This document shows, one piece after another, positions 7,954-16,787 of a stretch of DNA of 64,000 bases (its first letter is position 1; each line of letters opens with the position of its first letter). The stretch is from SHVO01 sp041905795 (GTDB lineage Bacteria; Pseudomonadota; Alphaproteobacteria; Rhodospirillales; Rhodospirillaceae). The notes below the pieces were generated by a model. The model saw only the letters and a program-made list of their open reading frames with translations, ran no database searches and was not told the origin of the DNA. The stretch is taken from positions 1 to 64,000 of the forward strand of contig JAYRKL010000009.1 in the NCBI GenBank assembly GCA_041905795.1, in the 5' to 3' direction. Made by a program: the position numbers and the translations under genes.

Positions 7954-9333
7954 ATGCCGACGATGCGAACCTTCCTCCAGTTCACTGGGGCGGCCTTTTT
8001 GATTCTCGCCGCGGCTTCCGCGCGTGCGGAGACTGTGCTGACGCCGCCGGGGATCACCCTCCAGGTGCTGGGCAAGGGGCAGGGCTACGACCTCGGCAAG
8101 CAGAGCGCTGCCGCGCTGCCGCGCGACCGCATCGCTTTCGCCGACGCCCGGGGCATGACCCTCTACACCCACGCCAAGGATACGCCCGGCAAGCCGATGT
8201 GCGCCGACGCCTGCGCCAAGGCCTGGCTGCCGGCCGTGGCGCCCGAAGACGCCCAGGCCTCCGGCCTGTGGTCGGTGGTGGCGCGCCATGACGGCCTGCG
8301 CCAGTGGGCCTATAGGGACAAGCCGCTCTATACCTACGCCAAGGATGTGGACCCCGGTTCGGTCGGCGGCAACAGCCCCGCGCGCTTCGGGGCGCGGCGC
8401 AAGAACGGTGCCGGCGCCTATGTCGGCGGTGGCATCCGCGGTTCCGGCGCCAAGGGCGCTAGCGCCGAGACAGCGTTGCCGGCCGACTGGAAAGTGGCGA
8501 TGGCCTATCCCGTCACCGATACCAAACTGCCGGCCGGTTTCTCGGTGAAGGAAGTCGCCGATGCGGCGGCCTTCGCCCTGGTGGATTGGCGTGGACGCAC
8601 ACTCTACGCCTTGGATGAACCGCTTCCGGCGCCGGCGCTCGCCTGCCACGCGCCCTGCGCCTGGCAGCCAGCCGCGGCGCCGCAATTGGCCGAGGCCGCG
8701 GGCGACTTCTTCGTCATCATCCGCGACGACGGCATCAAGCAGTGGGCCTACAAGGGCAGGGCGCTCTACACCTTCGCCGGCGATCTCGCGCCGGGCGACG
8801 CCAACGGAACCGGCGTCGATCCCAAGCTGGCGGTGGCCGCGGTGGCGCCGTTGTTCCTGCCGGCCGAAGTCAAGCTGCGCCGGTCTCTGAGCCAGGGTTA
8901 TGTCTTGACCACGGCGCAGGGCATGACGCTCTACCGGCGCGACGGCTACATCTTCCAGTCGGGCGGCGGTCACAGTCTGCGCCGCGGCCAGCCGCCGCGG
9001 CCCGCGGTCGGGCGCGACATCGGCACCGACGCCAAGTGCATCGACCAGTGCGCCCGCGAGTGGCATCCCCTGGCGGCGCCGGCCGGCGCGCGGCCGCAGG
9101 GTTTCTGGGACGTGGCCACGCGTGCCGACGGCACGCGGCAATGGGTCTATCAGGGCTATGCGCTCTGGACCTATGACGGCGACAAGAAGCCCGGCGACCT
9201 CAACGGCAACGACACCTTCATGTACGCCTTCAGCGACCTGCCGCATATGAAGGACGGCGCCAGGACCGGGCTGGATTTCGGCACGCCCATGGACGGCGCG
9301 CCGGCGCTGTACTGGGCCATCGCCATCCCCTGA
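7954..9333 (+). CDS. Secreted triple-repeat protein, Lipoprotein_15 type (paralogue B)
   Basis: 459 residues with a Sec signal (MPTMRTFLQFTGAAFLILAA, cleavage near ASARAE). It shares architecture and long identical stretches with the protein at 5441-6835: GKxQGYDLGKQ, YTxAKDVDPGSV, YKGxxLYTxA, SGGGHSLRRGQPxRPAVGRDIGT, YQGYALWTYDGDKKPGD. All three repeats keep a CxxxC pair (Cys83/87, Cys231/235, Cys362/366), so this copy probably keeps the ancestral state. No lipobox cysteine, hence soluble in the periplasm or secreted. It stands 78 bases after the oxidoreductase gene and before the TonB-dependent receptor. The start at 7954 has a weak ribosome site; ATG at 7963 is an alternative. Confidence 0.83.
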   Translation: MPTMRTFLQFTGAAFLILAAASARAETVLTPPGITLQVLGKGQGYDLGKQSAAALPRDRIAFADARGMTLYTHAKDTPGKPMCADACAKAWLPAVAPEDAQASGLWSVVARHDGLRQWAYRDKPLYTYAKDVDPGSVGGNSPARFGARRKNGAGAYVGGGIRGSGAKGASAETALPADWKVAMAYPVTDTKLPAGFSVKEVADAAAFALVDWRGRTLYALDEPLPAPALACHAPCAWQPAAAPQLAEAAGDFFVIIRDDGIKQWAYKGRALYTFAGDLAPGDANGTGVDPKLAVAAVAPLFLPAEVKLRRSLSQGYVLTTAQGMTLYRRDGYIFQSGGGHSLRRGQPPRPAVGRDIGTDAKCIDQCAREWHPLAAPAGARPQGFWDVATRADGTRQWVYQGYALWTYDGDKKPGDLNGNDTFMYAFSDLPHMKDGARTGLDFGTPMDGAPALYWAIAIP

Positions 9334-9410
9334 CGACCTCCGCACGGGTGAGTATTCACGGAGATGATGAGCCCATGCCCTCCGGCTATGGCGGTGTAAC
9401 AATCTGACCG

Positions 9411-9450
9411 GGAAAGCCCGTGTTTTGACTTTTTCAAAACGGGGCTTTCC
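9411..9450. terminator. Long stem-loop between paralogue B and the receptor gene
   Basis: GGAAAGCCCGTGTTTTGA pairs with TCAAAACGGGGCTTTCC around a 5-base loop, giving about 17 bp with one bulge. It lies 78 bases after the stop of paralogue B and could end that transcript, although no T-run follows on the plus strand. The rest of the 294-base gap (9334-9627) holds an AT-richer stretch near 9535-9600 with repeated ATTGCAA words, probably the receptor promoter region; no convincing -35/-10 pair was found. Confidence 0.45.
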
Positions 9451-9627
9451 TGAGGTCCGTGCAGGATTGCAACACCTTCGCCGGACCCGGCCCAAACGCC
9501 CCTTTGGCTTTCCGCGGGTCGGAGGAATTTGCTAAATATTGCAAGGGTATTGCAAAGCAATGCCATTGAGTTTTGAGCAAAATTCTCGCGCCATACTTTT
9601 AGCGTCATAGTTGCATTAGGGGGATAC

Positions 9628-12552
9628 ATGACCGTCGTGATGACTGCGGCCGCGCGCCGCGACCTGTTTACGGCCACCCGTCGCGCTGCGCTTGCGACCG
9701 TGAGTACGGCCGCTCTTCTGGCCGTCTCCAGCCTTGCCGGTTCCGGCGCCGCTTTCGCACAGGCGGCGCCCGCCGCCGCGCCGCAGTCGGCCCAGGCCGG
9801 CGATCTGGAAGAAATCGTCGTCACCGGCACGCGCGTCCTGCGTAACGGCTACGAAGCCCCGACGCCGCTGACCGTGGTCGGCACCGAGGAAATCTCCAAC
9901 CAGGCCACCGCCGGCATCGGCGAGTTCGTCAACACCCTGCCGAGCTTCGCCGGTTCGCTCTCGCCCGCCACCAACCAGGCCTCGGTGTCCAACGGCCAGG
10001 CCGGCATCGCCGCGCTCAACCTGCGCAACCTCGGCACCGTGCGCACCCTGGTGCTGCTCGACGGCCAGCGCTCGGTCGGCTCGATCATCACCGGCGTGGT
10101 GGACTCAAACGCCTTGCCGCAGCAGCTCATCAGCCGCGTCGACGTGGTCACCGGCGGCGCCAGCGCCGCCTACGGCTCCGACGCGCTCTCGGGCGTGGTC
10201 AACTTCATCCTCGACAAGAAGTTCACCGGCTTCAAAGGCGAAGTCTCGGGCGGCGTCACGACGTATGGAGACGGCCGCAACTGGAAAGTCGCGCTGTCGT
10301 CGGGCAGCGAATTCGCGGGCGGCCGCGGCCACCTGTTGCTGTCGGGTGAAATCGTCGACAAGGACGGCATCCTCACCGCCGGCGGCCGCTCCTGGAACAA
10401 GACCGGCATCGCCGTGATCCTGAACCCGGCCTATGGCACCGGCGCCGGGCAGTCGACCTCGGTTCCCCAACGCCTCTTGCTCACCAACTCCAGCGTCGCC
10501 AACGCGGCGCCGGGCGGCATCATCACCTCGGGACCGCTGAAGGGCATCGCCTTCGGCCCCGGCGGCGTTCCGTTCCAGTTCAACTACGGTTCGGTCACCG
10601 GCACCGTCGACATGTCGGGCGGCGACTGGGCCTACACCGTCGTTCGCGACAGCAAAGGCAACTCGATCGACGACCAGGAAGCCCGCCAGAGCGTGTTCGC
10701 GCGCGCCAGCTACCAGGTCACCGACGACATCGAAGTGTTCGCCCAGGCGTCCTGGAACGGCACCCGCACTTACATCTACTGCTGCCCGCAGTTCAACCAG
10801 AACAACATCTCGATCAAGGCCGACAACGCCTTCATTCCCACGACGGTCGCCGCGCAGATCGCCGCCAATAAGCTGACCGCGGTGACGATCGGCTCCTGGA
10901 ACAACGACATCCCCGTGATCGCCACCAACAACCGCCGCCGCGTGCAGCGCTTCGTGGTCGGCGCCAACGGCAAGCTGGAAGCCTTCGGCTCCGACTGGAG
11001 CTGGGACGCCTATTACCAGAACGGCATGAGCCTCTCGTCCTCGCGCATCCCCTACGCCACCAGCAAGGCGCGCTTCGCGCTGGCCCTGGACGCGGTGCGC
11101 GGCGCCAACGGCACCATCGTCTGCCGTTCCACCCTCACCAACCCGACCAACGGCTGCGTGCCCTACAACGCCATGGGCATCGGCGTGAACGGCGCCGCCA
11201 CGCTCGCCTACATGGGCGGCAGCCCGTTCATCGACCAGGACATGATCCAGAACGTCGCCGCCGCCACCTTGCGCGGCAACCCGTTCGAGAGCTGGGCCGG
11301 CCCGGTCTCGCTCGCCACCGGCATCGAAACCCGCCGCGAAAAGGTGCGCGGTTACTCCGACGACGGCAGCCGCGCCAACGACTGGTTCGTGGGTAACTAC
11401 CTGCCCACCTTCGGCAGCTTCTCGGTGACCGAAGGCTTCGTCGAAACCGTGTTCCCGCTGGCCAAGGACACCGTGTGGGCCAAGGCGCTGGACCTCAACG
11501 CCGCCGCCCGCTTCACCGGCTATTCGACCTCGGGCTTCGTCACGACTTGGAAAGTCGGCGCCACCTATACGCCGATTGACGATATCCGGTTCCGCGCCAC
11601 CCGTTCGCGCGACATCCGCGAACCGACCCTGGCCGACCTGTTCAACGCCGGCCTGCAGAACACCAACAGCGTCACCGACCCGTTCAACAACAACCTGCTC
11701 ACGTCCTACCAGGGCAACTCGATCGGCAACCCGGTCCTGAAGCCCGAGGTTGCCGACACCACCGGTCTCGGCTTCGTCGTGGCGCCGCAGTTCTTCCCCG
11801 GCTTCAACGTGTCGTTCGACTACTACAACATCGACATCTCGGGCGCGATCTCGTCGGTCAGCGCGCAGCAGACCGTGGACCTCTGCTACCAGGGCAACTC
11901 GATCTTCTGCCCGCTCATCACCCGCGGTGTGGTCAACGGCACCAACCAGATCATCCGCATCACCACCTACCCATTGAACTTCGTGGTGGAATCGGCGCGC
12001 GGTTATGACATCGAGTCCAGCTACACCACGCCGCTCGACGCCATCAACTCCAACTGGGGCGGCAATCTGACTCTGCGCTTCCTCGCCACCCACTTTATCA
12101 AGGACACCTCGGCGAGCGGCATCCCGGGCAGCATCCCCAACGTCCAGGTTGGCACGGTCGACAACCCGGCCTGGCGCTGGGTCGGTTCGGCCAACTACTC
12201 GCTCGACCCGATCGCTGTTGGTCTTACTTTGCGTCACCGCAGCGCCACCAACTACGGCAACAACGTCATCGAATGTACGTCCGGCTGCCCGGTGGCGACC
12301 GCCAACAACCCGACCCAGAACATCAACAAGATCGACGGCGCGACCTACTTCGACGTGTCGTTCTCCTACAAGTTCCTGCAGGAGGCCGGCAACGCCGACG
12401 CCTTCCTCAACGTGCGCAACGTCGCCAATAAGGCGCCCGCGCAGCGCGGCCCCGGCCCCTCGGGCACGCCGGCCTACGCGCTGCTCTCGAGCTGCGGCAA
12501 CTTCGATTGCCAAGGCCGCGTGTTCCGCGCCGGCGTGCGCTGGAAGTACTAA
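9628..12552 (+). CDS. TonB-dependent outer-membrane receptor
   Basis: 974 residues. A long alphaproteobacterial-type signal peptide ends near GAAFAQ (~46). It is followed by a TonB-box-like EEIVVTGTRV (~54-63), a plug domain with LNLRNLGTVRTLVLLDGQR (~130-148) and GGASAAYGSDALSGVVNFIL (~176-195), and a 22-strand-type barrel ending in the aromatic FRAGVRWKY. Such receptors import large or scarce substrates across the outer membrane using TonB energy. The start at 9628 is supported by GGGGG five bases upstream. Placed between the secreted repeat proteins and the serine hydrolase, it may take up the product or substrate of the locus (inference). The ligand cannot be named from sequence. Confidence 0.92.
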   Translation: MTVVMTAAARRDLFTATRRAALATVSTAALLAVSSLAGSGAAFAQAAPAAAPQSAQAGDLEEIVVTGTRVLRNGYEAPTPLTVVGTEEISNQATAGIGEFVNTLPSFAGSLSPATNQASVSNGQAGIAALNLRNLGTVRTLVLLDGQRSVGSIITGVVDSNALPQQLISRVDVVTGGASAAYGSDALSGVVNFILDKKFTGFKGEVSGGVTTYGDGRNWKVALSSGSEFAGGRGHLLLSGEIVDKDGILTAGGRSWNKTGIAVILNPAYGTGAGQSTSVPQRLLLTNSSVANAAPGGIITSGPLKGIAFGPGGVPFQFNYGSVTGTVDMSGGDWAYTVVRDSKGNSIDDQEARQSVFARASYQVTDDIEVFAQASWNGTRTYIYCCPQFNQNNISIKADNAFIPTTVAAQIAANKLTAVTIGSWNNDIPVIATNNRRRVQRFVVGANGKLEAFGSDWSWDAYYQNGMSLSSSRIPYATSKARFALALDAVRGANGTIVCRSTLTNPTNGCVPYNAMGIGVNGAATLAYMGGSPFIDQDMIQNVAAATLRGNPFESWAGPVSLATGIETRREKVRGYSDDGSRANDWFVGNYLPTFGSFSVTEGFVETVFPLAKDTVWAKALDLNAAARFTGYSTSGFVTTWKVGATYTPIDDIRFRATRSRDIREPTLADLFNAGLQNTNSVTDPFNNNLLTSYQGNSIGNPVLKPEVADTTGLGFVVAPQFFPGFNVSFDYYNIDISGAISSVSAQQTVDLCYQGNSIFCPLITRGVVNGTNQIIRITTYPLNFVVESARGYDIESSYTTPLDAINSNWGGNLTLRFLATHFIKDTSASGIPGSIPNVQVGTVDNPAWRWVGSANYSLDPIAVGLTLRHRSATNYGNNVIECTSGCPVATANNPTQNINKIDGATYFDVSFSYKFLQEAGNADAFLNVRNVANKAPAQRGPGPSGTPAYALLSSCGNFDCQGRVFRAGVRWKY

Positions 12553-12582
12553 GAGACACCTGATGTAACGCGCTGCATTTTC

Positions 12583-12613
12583 GGGCCGGTGAGTTCTCTC
12601 ACCGGCCCGGTTT
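12583..12613 (+). terminator. Intrinsic terminator after the receptor gene
   Basis: An 11-bp perfect stem (gggccggtgag / ctcaccggccc) with a TTCT loop is followed by GGTTTGTTT, 30 bases after the receptor stop codon and just before the serine hydrolase gene. Confidence 0.75.
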
Positions 12614-12636
12614 GTTTCTGGAAAAGGGGATTCGCC

Positions 12637-13677
12637 ATGAAGAGGATAGTCGCTGCCCTTGCCGCGTTCCTGCTGATCAGCGCGCCGGTCCAGGCCCAGC
12701 AAAAGTCGGGCCTCACCCGGCTGCTGGAGTCCGAACTCGGCCGTTTCGCCGGCCCCGGCGGCCCCTACAAGGGCGGGATCTACGTCAAGCATATGACCAC
12801 CGGCGAGGAAGCCGCGGTCAACGCCAACGATCATTTCGAGACCGCCAGCACCTTCAAGCTGGCGATGATGGTCATGGCCTACCAGATGCAGGACCGCAAG
12901 GAACTGGATCTCAATTCCCGCTATGTCATCAAGCCGTCGGACATGCGCGGCGGCTCCGGGATCTTCCGCTACCACGACATGGGAATGAACCCCACCTGGC
13001 GCGACATCATCACGCAAATGGTCATCACCAGCGACAACGTCGCCACCGACCTCATGATCGCCAAGGTCGGCGGCGTGGCCAAGATCAACGAATGGCTGAA
13101 GGCCCAGGGCTACACCGCTTTCCATGTCAACAGCACGGTGTTCGAGTTCTTCCGCCAGCGCTACGAGGTGGCGGATCCCAAGAACAAGGCGTTGACGACA
13201 GAGGAGCTGTTCGCCTTGATGAGCGACGTGCCGATGTTCGTCAATCCGCGCAAGGACATGATCGCCCGCATCGCCGCCCAGGTCTCGGAGAAGCGCGTCG
13301 CCGACGAGATGCTCAAGCGCCGCGGCCAGGAGCAGTACTGGCTGGCGGCGGTGTCCCCGGCGGAGATGGGCCGGTTCCTGGAGGGGATCGAGAAGAACAC
13401 CATCGCCTCGAAAGAGGCCTGCGAGGAGATGAAGCGCATCATGCTGCGCCAGCAGGCGGGCACCCGCAAAATCCCCCACTGGCTGAGCGTGCCCGTGGCC
13501 CATAAGACCGGAGAGGTGGGCGGCGTCTCCAACGACGTCGGCATGATCTACGCCAAGTCGGGCCCCATCCTGATGGCGTTCTATACCATTGGATACACAG
13601 GCTTGGCCGCCGACGCCGACGACAACCTGGGGCGGGTGGCCCGCCTGGTGGTCGAGTATTTCGACGGCGCCAATTAA
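12637..13677 (+). CDS. Class-A beta-lactamase-like serine hydrolase, exported
   Basis: 346 residues from the ATG at 12637, preceded by GAAAAGGGGA; the frame is open further upstream, but that part overlaps the terminator. Signal peptide MKRIVAALAAFLLISAPVQA. The three serine-hydrolase signatures are in order: STFK (Ser71, Lys74), SDN (132-134) and KTG (290-292). The omega-loop glutamate motif ExxLN of true class A enzymes is not evident, and the stretch between SDN and KTG (~155 residues, rich in charged helices) is longer than usual. It is therefore probably not a typical penicillinase; a peptidase, esterase or peptidoglycan-directed activity is equally possible. It lies between the receptor and the second copy of the unknown exported family. 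Confidence 0.8.
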   Translation: MKRIVAALAAFLLISAPVQAQQKSGLTRLLESELGRFAGPGGPYKGGIYVKHMTTGEEAAVNANDHFETASTFKLAMMVMAYQMQDRKELDLNSRYVIKPSDMRGGSGIFRYHDMGMNPTWRDIITQMVITSDNVATDLMIAKVGGVAKINEWLKAQGYTAFHVNSTVFEFFRQRYEVADPKNKALTTEELFALMSDVPMFVNPRKDMIARIAAQVSEKRVADEMLKRRGQEQYWLAAVSPAEMGRFLEGIEKNTIASKEACEEMKRIMLRQQAGTRKIPHWLSVPVAHKTGEVGGVSNDVGMIYAKSGPILMAFYTIGYTGLAADADDNLGRVARLVVEYFDGAN

Positions 13678-13689
13678 GGGGCTTTACGC

Positions 13690-13727
13690 GTGCGGGGGTC
13701 GCCGCCATTGCGCGGCGATTCCCGCAC
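13690..13727 (+). terminator. Strong stem-loop between serine hydrolase and paralogue 2
   Basis: A 16-bp stem, perfect if two G-U pairs are allowed, with a 6-base loop starts 12 bases after the serine hydrolase stop and ends 16 bases before the next ATG. The tail AGGTAAAA has no T-run. It may be a terminator or attenuator, or it may shape the leader of the following gene. Confidence 0.5.
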
Positions 13728-13743
13728 AGGTAAAACAGCCCTT

Positions 13744-14847
13744 ATGCCGACCTTGAGAAACAATCTGTCGCGCGGTTTCGGACTGGCCTGCGCCTTTGTT
13801 TGCGCCGGGCTGGGTTCCGCCCCGGCGGCGGCCGAAACCCGCACCTTTGTCGTCGGCTGGTTTTCCCAGGCAACCTATTCCCAGGACGGTGATTGCCCGG
13901 GCGGGGTCAACCCGGACATCAGCCGCCAGTATGTCCGCAACGCCCACTTGATGGGTTTCACCAAGGAGCAGATCGCCGCCTTTGGTAAGGGCAAAGGCCT
14001 GCCGGAGTCGCTGCGCGCGCTCATGAACACCCGGGCGCGCATCGACGGCAAACCGGCCAATCCCTACAGCTACCCGTCGGCGGTGGTGGACCCCAAGCTC
14101 AACGCCCTGTCGGCACGCTACGCCTACGGCTTCGATCTCGACGGCGCCGCCGGTCCCAAATCGTTCGAGGACCCCGAAACCCACGAAACCGGGGTCGACA
14201 ATGAGCTTGCCCGCGCCCTGGGCTGCATGCGCTCGTTCCGGGGCTCGCTCGCCAGCCGGCCGACCTACGCGGCCTGGGCCTGGGGCCAGCTCAAGGACTC
14301 CCAGCCGGCGTGGCTGGTCACCCTGACGGCGCAGGATTTCGCGAAGGACGGCCCGGTCACCATCACCCTCGACCGGGCGCTCGAGCATTTGCGCTCGAAC
14401 ATCGACGGCAGCCCGCGGGCCGACGCCTCCTACCGCATCGATCCCGATCCGCGTTCGCACAACGTGCTGCAAGGGCGCCTCAAGAACGGCGTCATCACGC
14501 TCGATCAGCCGGGCGCGCTCCATCTGCTCCAGAATCCGCTGGTTGCCCCGGAATTCCGCCTGTCGAAAGTGAAGATGCGCCTTTCGCTCAAGGCCGACGG
14601 CACGCTCGCCGGCATCGTCGGCGGCTACCAGCCGTGGGCCGATCTCTATTTCGGCTTCGCCGCCGGCGGACCCACCATGGAGGTCTGCATCACCGGCGAT
14701 ATCCCTGGCCTCTACTATCTCCTGAAGAAACATGCCGACGCCGACCCCGATCCCGTGACCGGGCAGAACGCGTCGATCTCGGCGGCATATTACCTGGAGT
14801 CGGTGCCGGTGTTCGCCGTCGACGCCAAACGGACCGTGACCAACTGA
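13744..14847 (+). CDS. Secreted protein of uncharacterised family (paralogue 2)
   Basis: 367 residues from the ATG at 13744, which gives a signal peptide (MPTLRNNLSRGFGLACAFVC, cleavage near AAAET). The upstream in-frame extension runs through the hairpin and was discarded. It aligns over its full length with the protein at 1193-2320: AETRTFVVGWF, FEDPETHETGV, AWAWGQLKDSQPAWL, DGSPRADASYR, DPRSHN, LLQNPLVAPEFRL, GGYQPWADLYF, TGDIPGLYYLL and HADADPDPVTGQNASIS. All are exposed after export. The two copies bracket the locus. Followed 21 bases later by an SDR gene in the same direction. No function can be assigned. Confidence 0.85.
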   Translation: MPTLRNNLSRGFGLACAFVCAGLGSAPAAAETRTFVVGWFSQATYSQDGDCPGGVNPDISRQYVRNAHLMGFTKEQIAAFGKGKGLPESLRALMNTRARIDGKPANPYSYPSAVVDPKLNALSARYAYGFDLDGAAGPKSFEDPETHETGVDNELARALGCMRSFRGSLASRPTYAAWAWGQLKDSQPAWLVTLTAQDFAKDGPVTITLDRALEHLRSNIDGSPRADASYRIDPDPRSHNVLQGRLKNGVITLDQPGALHLLQNPLVAPEFRLSKVKMRLSLKADGTLAGIVGGYQPWADLYFGFAAGGPTMEVCITGDIPGLYYLLKKHADADPDPVTGQNASISAAYYLESVPVFAVDAKRTVTN

Positions 14848-14868
14848 ACCAACCGAGCGGGGGAAGAG

Positions 14869-15624
14869 ATGGCTGAAGACGGCAAGGTCGCGATCGTCAC
14901 GGGCGCGGGGAGCGGCATCGGGCGCGCGTCGGCGCTGGCGCTGGCGAGGAAGGGGTATCGCGTGGTCTTGACCGGACGCCGGGCCGACCCGCTGAAGGAA
15001 GTGGTCGCGGCGGCAAAAGGCGCCAAGACCCTGGTGGTGACCGGCGACGTGTCCAAGTCGGCGGATGTGGCGAAGGTCTTCGCCGACACCGTCGCGGCTT
15101 TCGGCCGGGTGGACGTGGTGTTCAACAACGCCGGTATTTTCCCGCCCAAGGCGCTGTTCGAGGACATCGCCGAAGCCGACTGGAACGCCACCGTGGGCAT
15201 CAACCTGACCGGCGCCTTCTTCGTGGCGCAGCAGGCGTTCCGCGTGATGAAGGCGCAGAATCCGCAAGGCGGGCGCATCATCAACAACGGCTCGATCTCG
15301 GCGCTGGCGCCGCGGCCCAATTCCGCGCCCTACACCGCCACCAAGCATGCCATGACCGGGCTCACCAAATCCCTGTCATTGGACGGACGCAAGTACAACA
15401 TCGCCTGCGGCCAGATCGATATCGGCAACGCCGCGACGCCGTTGATGGCCAATATCCAGACCTCGGGCGCCATGCAGGCCAACGGCCAGGTGATGGTGGA
15501 GCCGACCATGAACGTGGACGATGTCGCCGAAGCCGTGGTTTACATGGCCGGCCTGCCGCTCTCGGCCAACGTCCAGTACATGACGGTCATGGCCACCGCC
15601 ATGCCGCTGGTAGGCCGGGGTTAA
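14869..15624 (+). CDS. Short-chain dehydrogenase/reductase (SDR)
   Basis: 251 residues, the classical SDR length. Seen: the NAD(P)-binding TGAGSGIGRA (~12-21), the NNAG structural motif (NNAGIF), catalytic Ser in NNGSISALAP, and YTATK with the catalytic Tyr and Lys. Arginine-rich GRR after strand beta-2 hints at NADP. A clear ribosome site (GGGGGAAG) precedes the ATG. It is the last gene of the plus-strand run; its stop codon overlaps the stop of the convergent hydroxy-acid oxidase gene in the tetranucleotide TTAA. Substrate unknown; it could act on an alcohol or ketone imported by the preceding locus (inference). Confidence 0.88.
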   Translation: MAEDGKVAIVTGAGSGIGRASALALARKGYRVVLTGRRADPLKEVVAAAKGAKTLVVTGDVSKSADVAKVFADTVAAFGRVDVVFNNAGIFPPKALFEDIAEADWNATVGINLTGAFFVAQQAFRVMKAQNPQGGRIINNGSISALAPRPNSAPYTATKHAMTGLTKSLSLDGRKYNIACGQIDIGNAATPLMANIQTSGAMQANGQVMVEPTMNVDDVAEAVVYMAGLPLSANVQYMTVMATAMPLVGRG

Positions 15625-16787
15625 AACCCCAAGTCCTTAGGGCCGCGCAAGTCGAGGCGGTCGGGGTTGAGATCCGAAATGCGCGTCGCGCCGGTCAAGG
15701 CCATGGCGACGCGCATTTCCTTTTCCAGAATCTGCAGCACGTGGGCGACGCCGGCCTGGCCGCGGGCGGCGAGCGCCCAGGCCCAGGCGCGGCCGATCAG
15801 CACGCCGCGCGCGCCCATGCACAGCGCGCGCACGATGTCGGCGCCGGTGCGGATGCCGCCGTCCATGAGCACGGTGGTGCGGTTGCCGACGGCTTTTGCG
15901 ATGGAGGGTAGGGCGCGGATCGACGACAGCGCGCCGTCCAGCTGGCGGCCGCCGTGGTTGGAGACGATGATGCCCTCCACGCCCACATCCGCCGCGGCGC
16001 GAGCGTCATCGGGATCGAGGATGCCTTTGACGATCAAAGGCCCATCCCAAAGTTCGCGGATGGCGGCGATATCCTTCCAGGTGACGGTGGGATCGAAATT
16101 CTTGCCCGCCCACGCCCAAAACTCCTCAATTCCGGCCTTGCTGCCCAGCGCCGAGACCACGTGCCCCAGGGTATGGGGACCGCCCATGAGGCCCACGTCC
16201 CAGGCCCAGCCAGGCCGCGCCAGCACCTGGCCGAAACGCTTCAGCCGCCGTGCGATGGGGCCGCCGGCGGAAAGCCCGGAGCGCATATCGCGATAGCGGA
16301 TTCCCGGCACCGGCATGTCGACCGTGAAGATCAGCGCCTTGCAGCCGGCTTCCTTGGCGCGGGCGATCATGGCTTTCATGAAGCCGCGGTCGCGCATGAC
16401 ATAGAGCTGGAACCAGAACGGGTCCGTCTTGGCCCGCACCTCTTCCAGGGTGCAGATGGACATGGTGGACAGGATGAACGGCACGCCGGCGGCCTGCGCC
16501 GCGCGGCACGCTTGAATCTCGCCGCGCCGGGCGTTGAGGCCCGCCAGGCCAATCGGCGCCAGGATCACCGGCATGGCCAGGTTCTGCCCCAGTACCGTGG
16601 TCGCGATATGGGTGTCGCCCACGCCGCCCAGGATCTTCTGCTTGAGGGGCAGGTCCTCGAAGTCCGAGACATTGTGCCGCAGGGTCGATTCAGCGAAGGC
16701 GCCGCCGTCGATGTACTCGAACATGAATCGCGGCAGCCGCCGCTGCGCCAGGATCCTGTAATCGGCGATGTTCGCGGCCAGCATCAC
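15621..16787 (-). CDS. lldD: FMN-dependent alpha-hydroxy-acid dehydrogenase/oxidase (lactate or glycolate)
   Basis: 388 residues, typical of the LldD/glycolate-oxidase family. Seen: YIDGGA near the N-terminus, the FMN-site APIGLAG (~77-83), QLYV (Tyr129), Lys254 in LIVKGI, the catalytic SNHGGRQLDG (His278, Arg281) and the phosphate-binding MDGGIRTGADI. It oxidises an L-2-hydroxy acid to a 2-oxo acid. Its start overlaps the malate synthase G stop by four bases (ATGA), so the genes are translationally coupled. That pairing favours glycolate oxidation to glyoxylate over lactate, although a lactate permease is encoded at 48666-50261. The gene symbol names the family; the substrate is not settled. 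Confidence 0.88.
   Translation of the reverse strand: MMLAANIADYRILAQRRLPRFMFEYIDGGAFAESTLRHNVSDFEDLPLKQKILGGVGDTHIATTVLGQNLAMPVILAPIGLAGLNARRGEIQACRAAQAAGVPFILSTMSICTLEEVRAKTDPFWFQLYVMRDRGFMKAMIARAKEAGCKALIFTVDMPVPGIRYRDMRSGLSAGGPIARRLKRFGQVLARPGWAWDVGLMGGPHTLGHVVSALGSKAGIEEFWAWAGKNFDPTVTWKDIAAIRELWDGPLIVKGILDPDDARAAADVGVEGIIVSNHGGRQLDGALSSIRALPSIAKAVGNRTTVLMDGGIRTGADIVRALCMGARGVLIGRAWAWALAARGQAGVAHVLQILEKEMRVAMALTGATRISDLNPDRLDLRGPKDLGF

Noticed and set aside
10105..13503. Very long minus-strand open frame opposite the receptor and serine hydrolase genes
   Set aside because: High-GC codon bias makes the complementary frame open; its product is low-complexity (Arg/Gly/Asp/Val-rich) with no family motifs, while the plus-strand genes have signal peptides and domain signatures.
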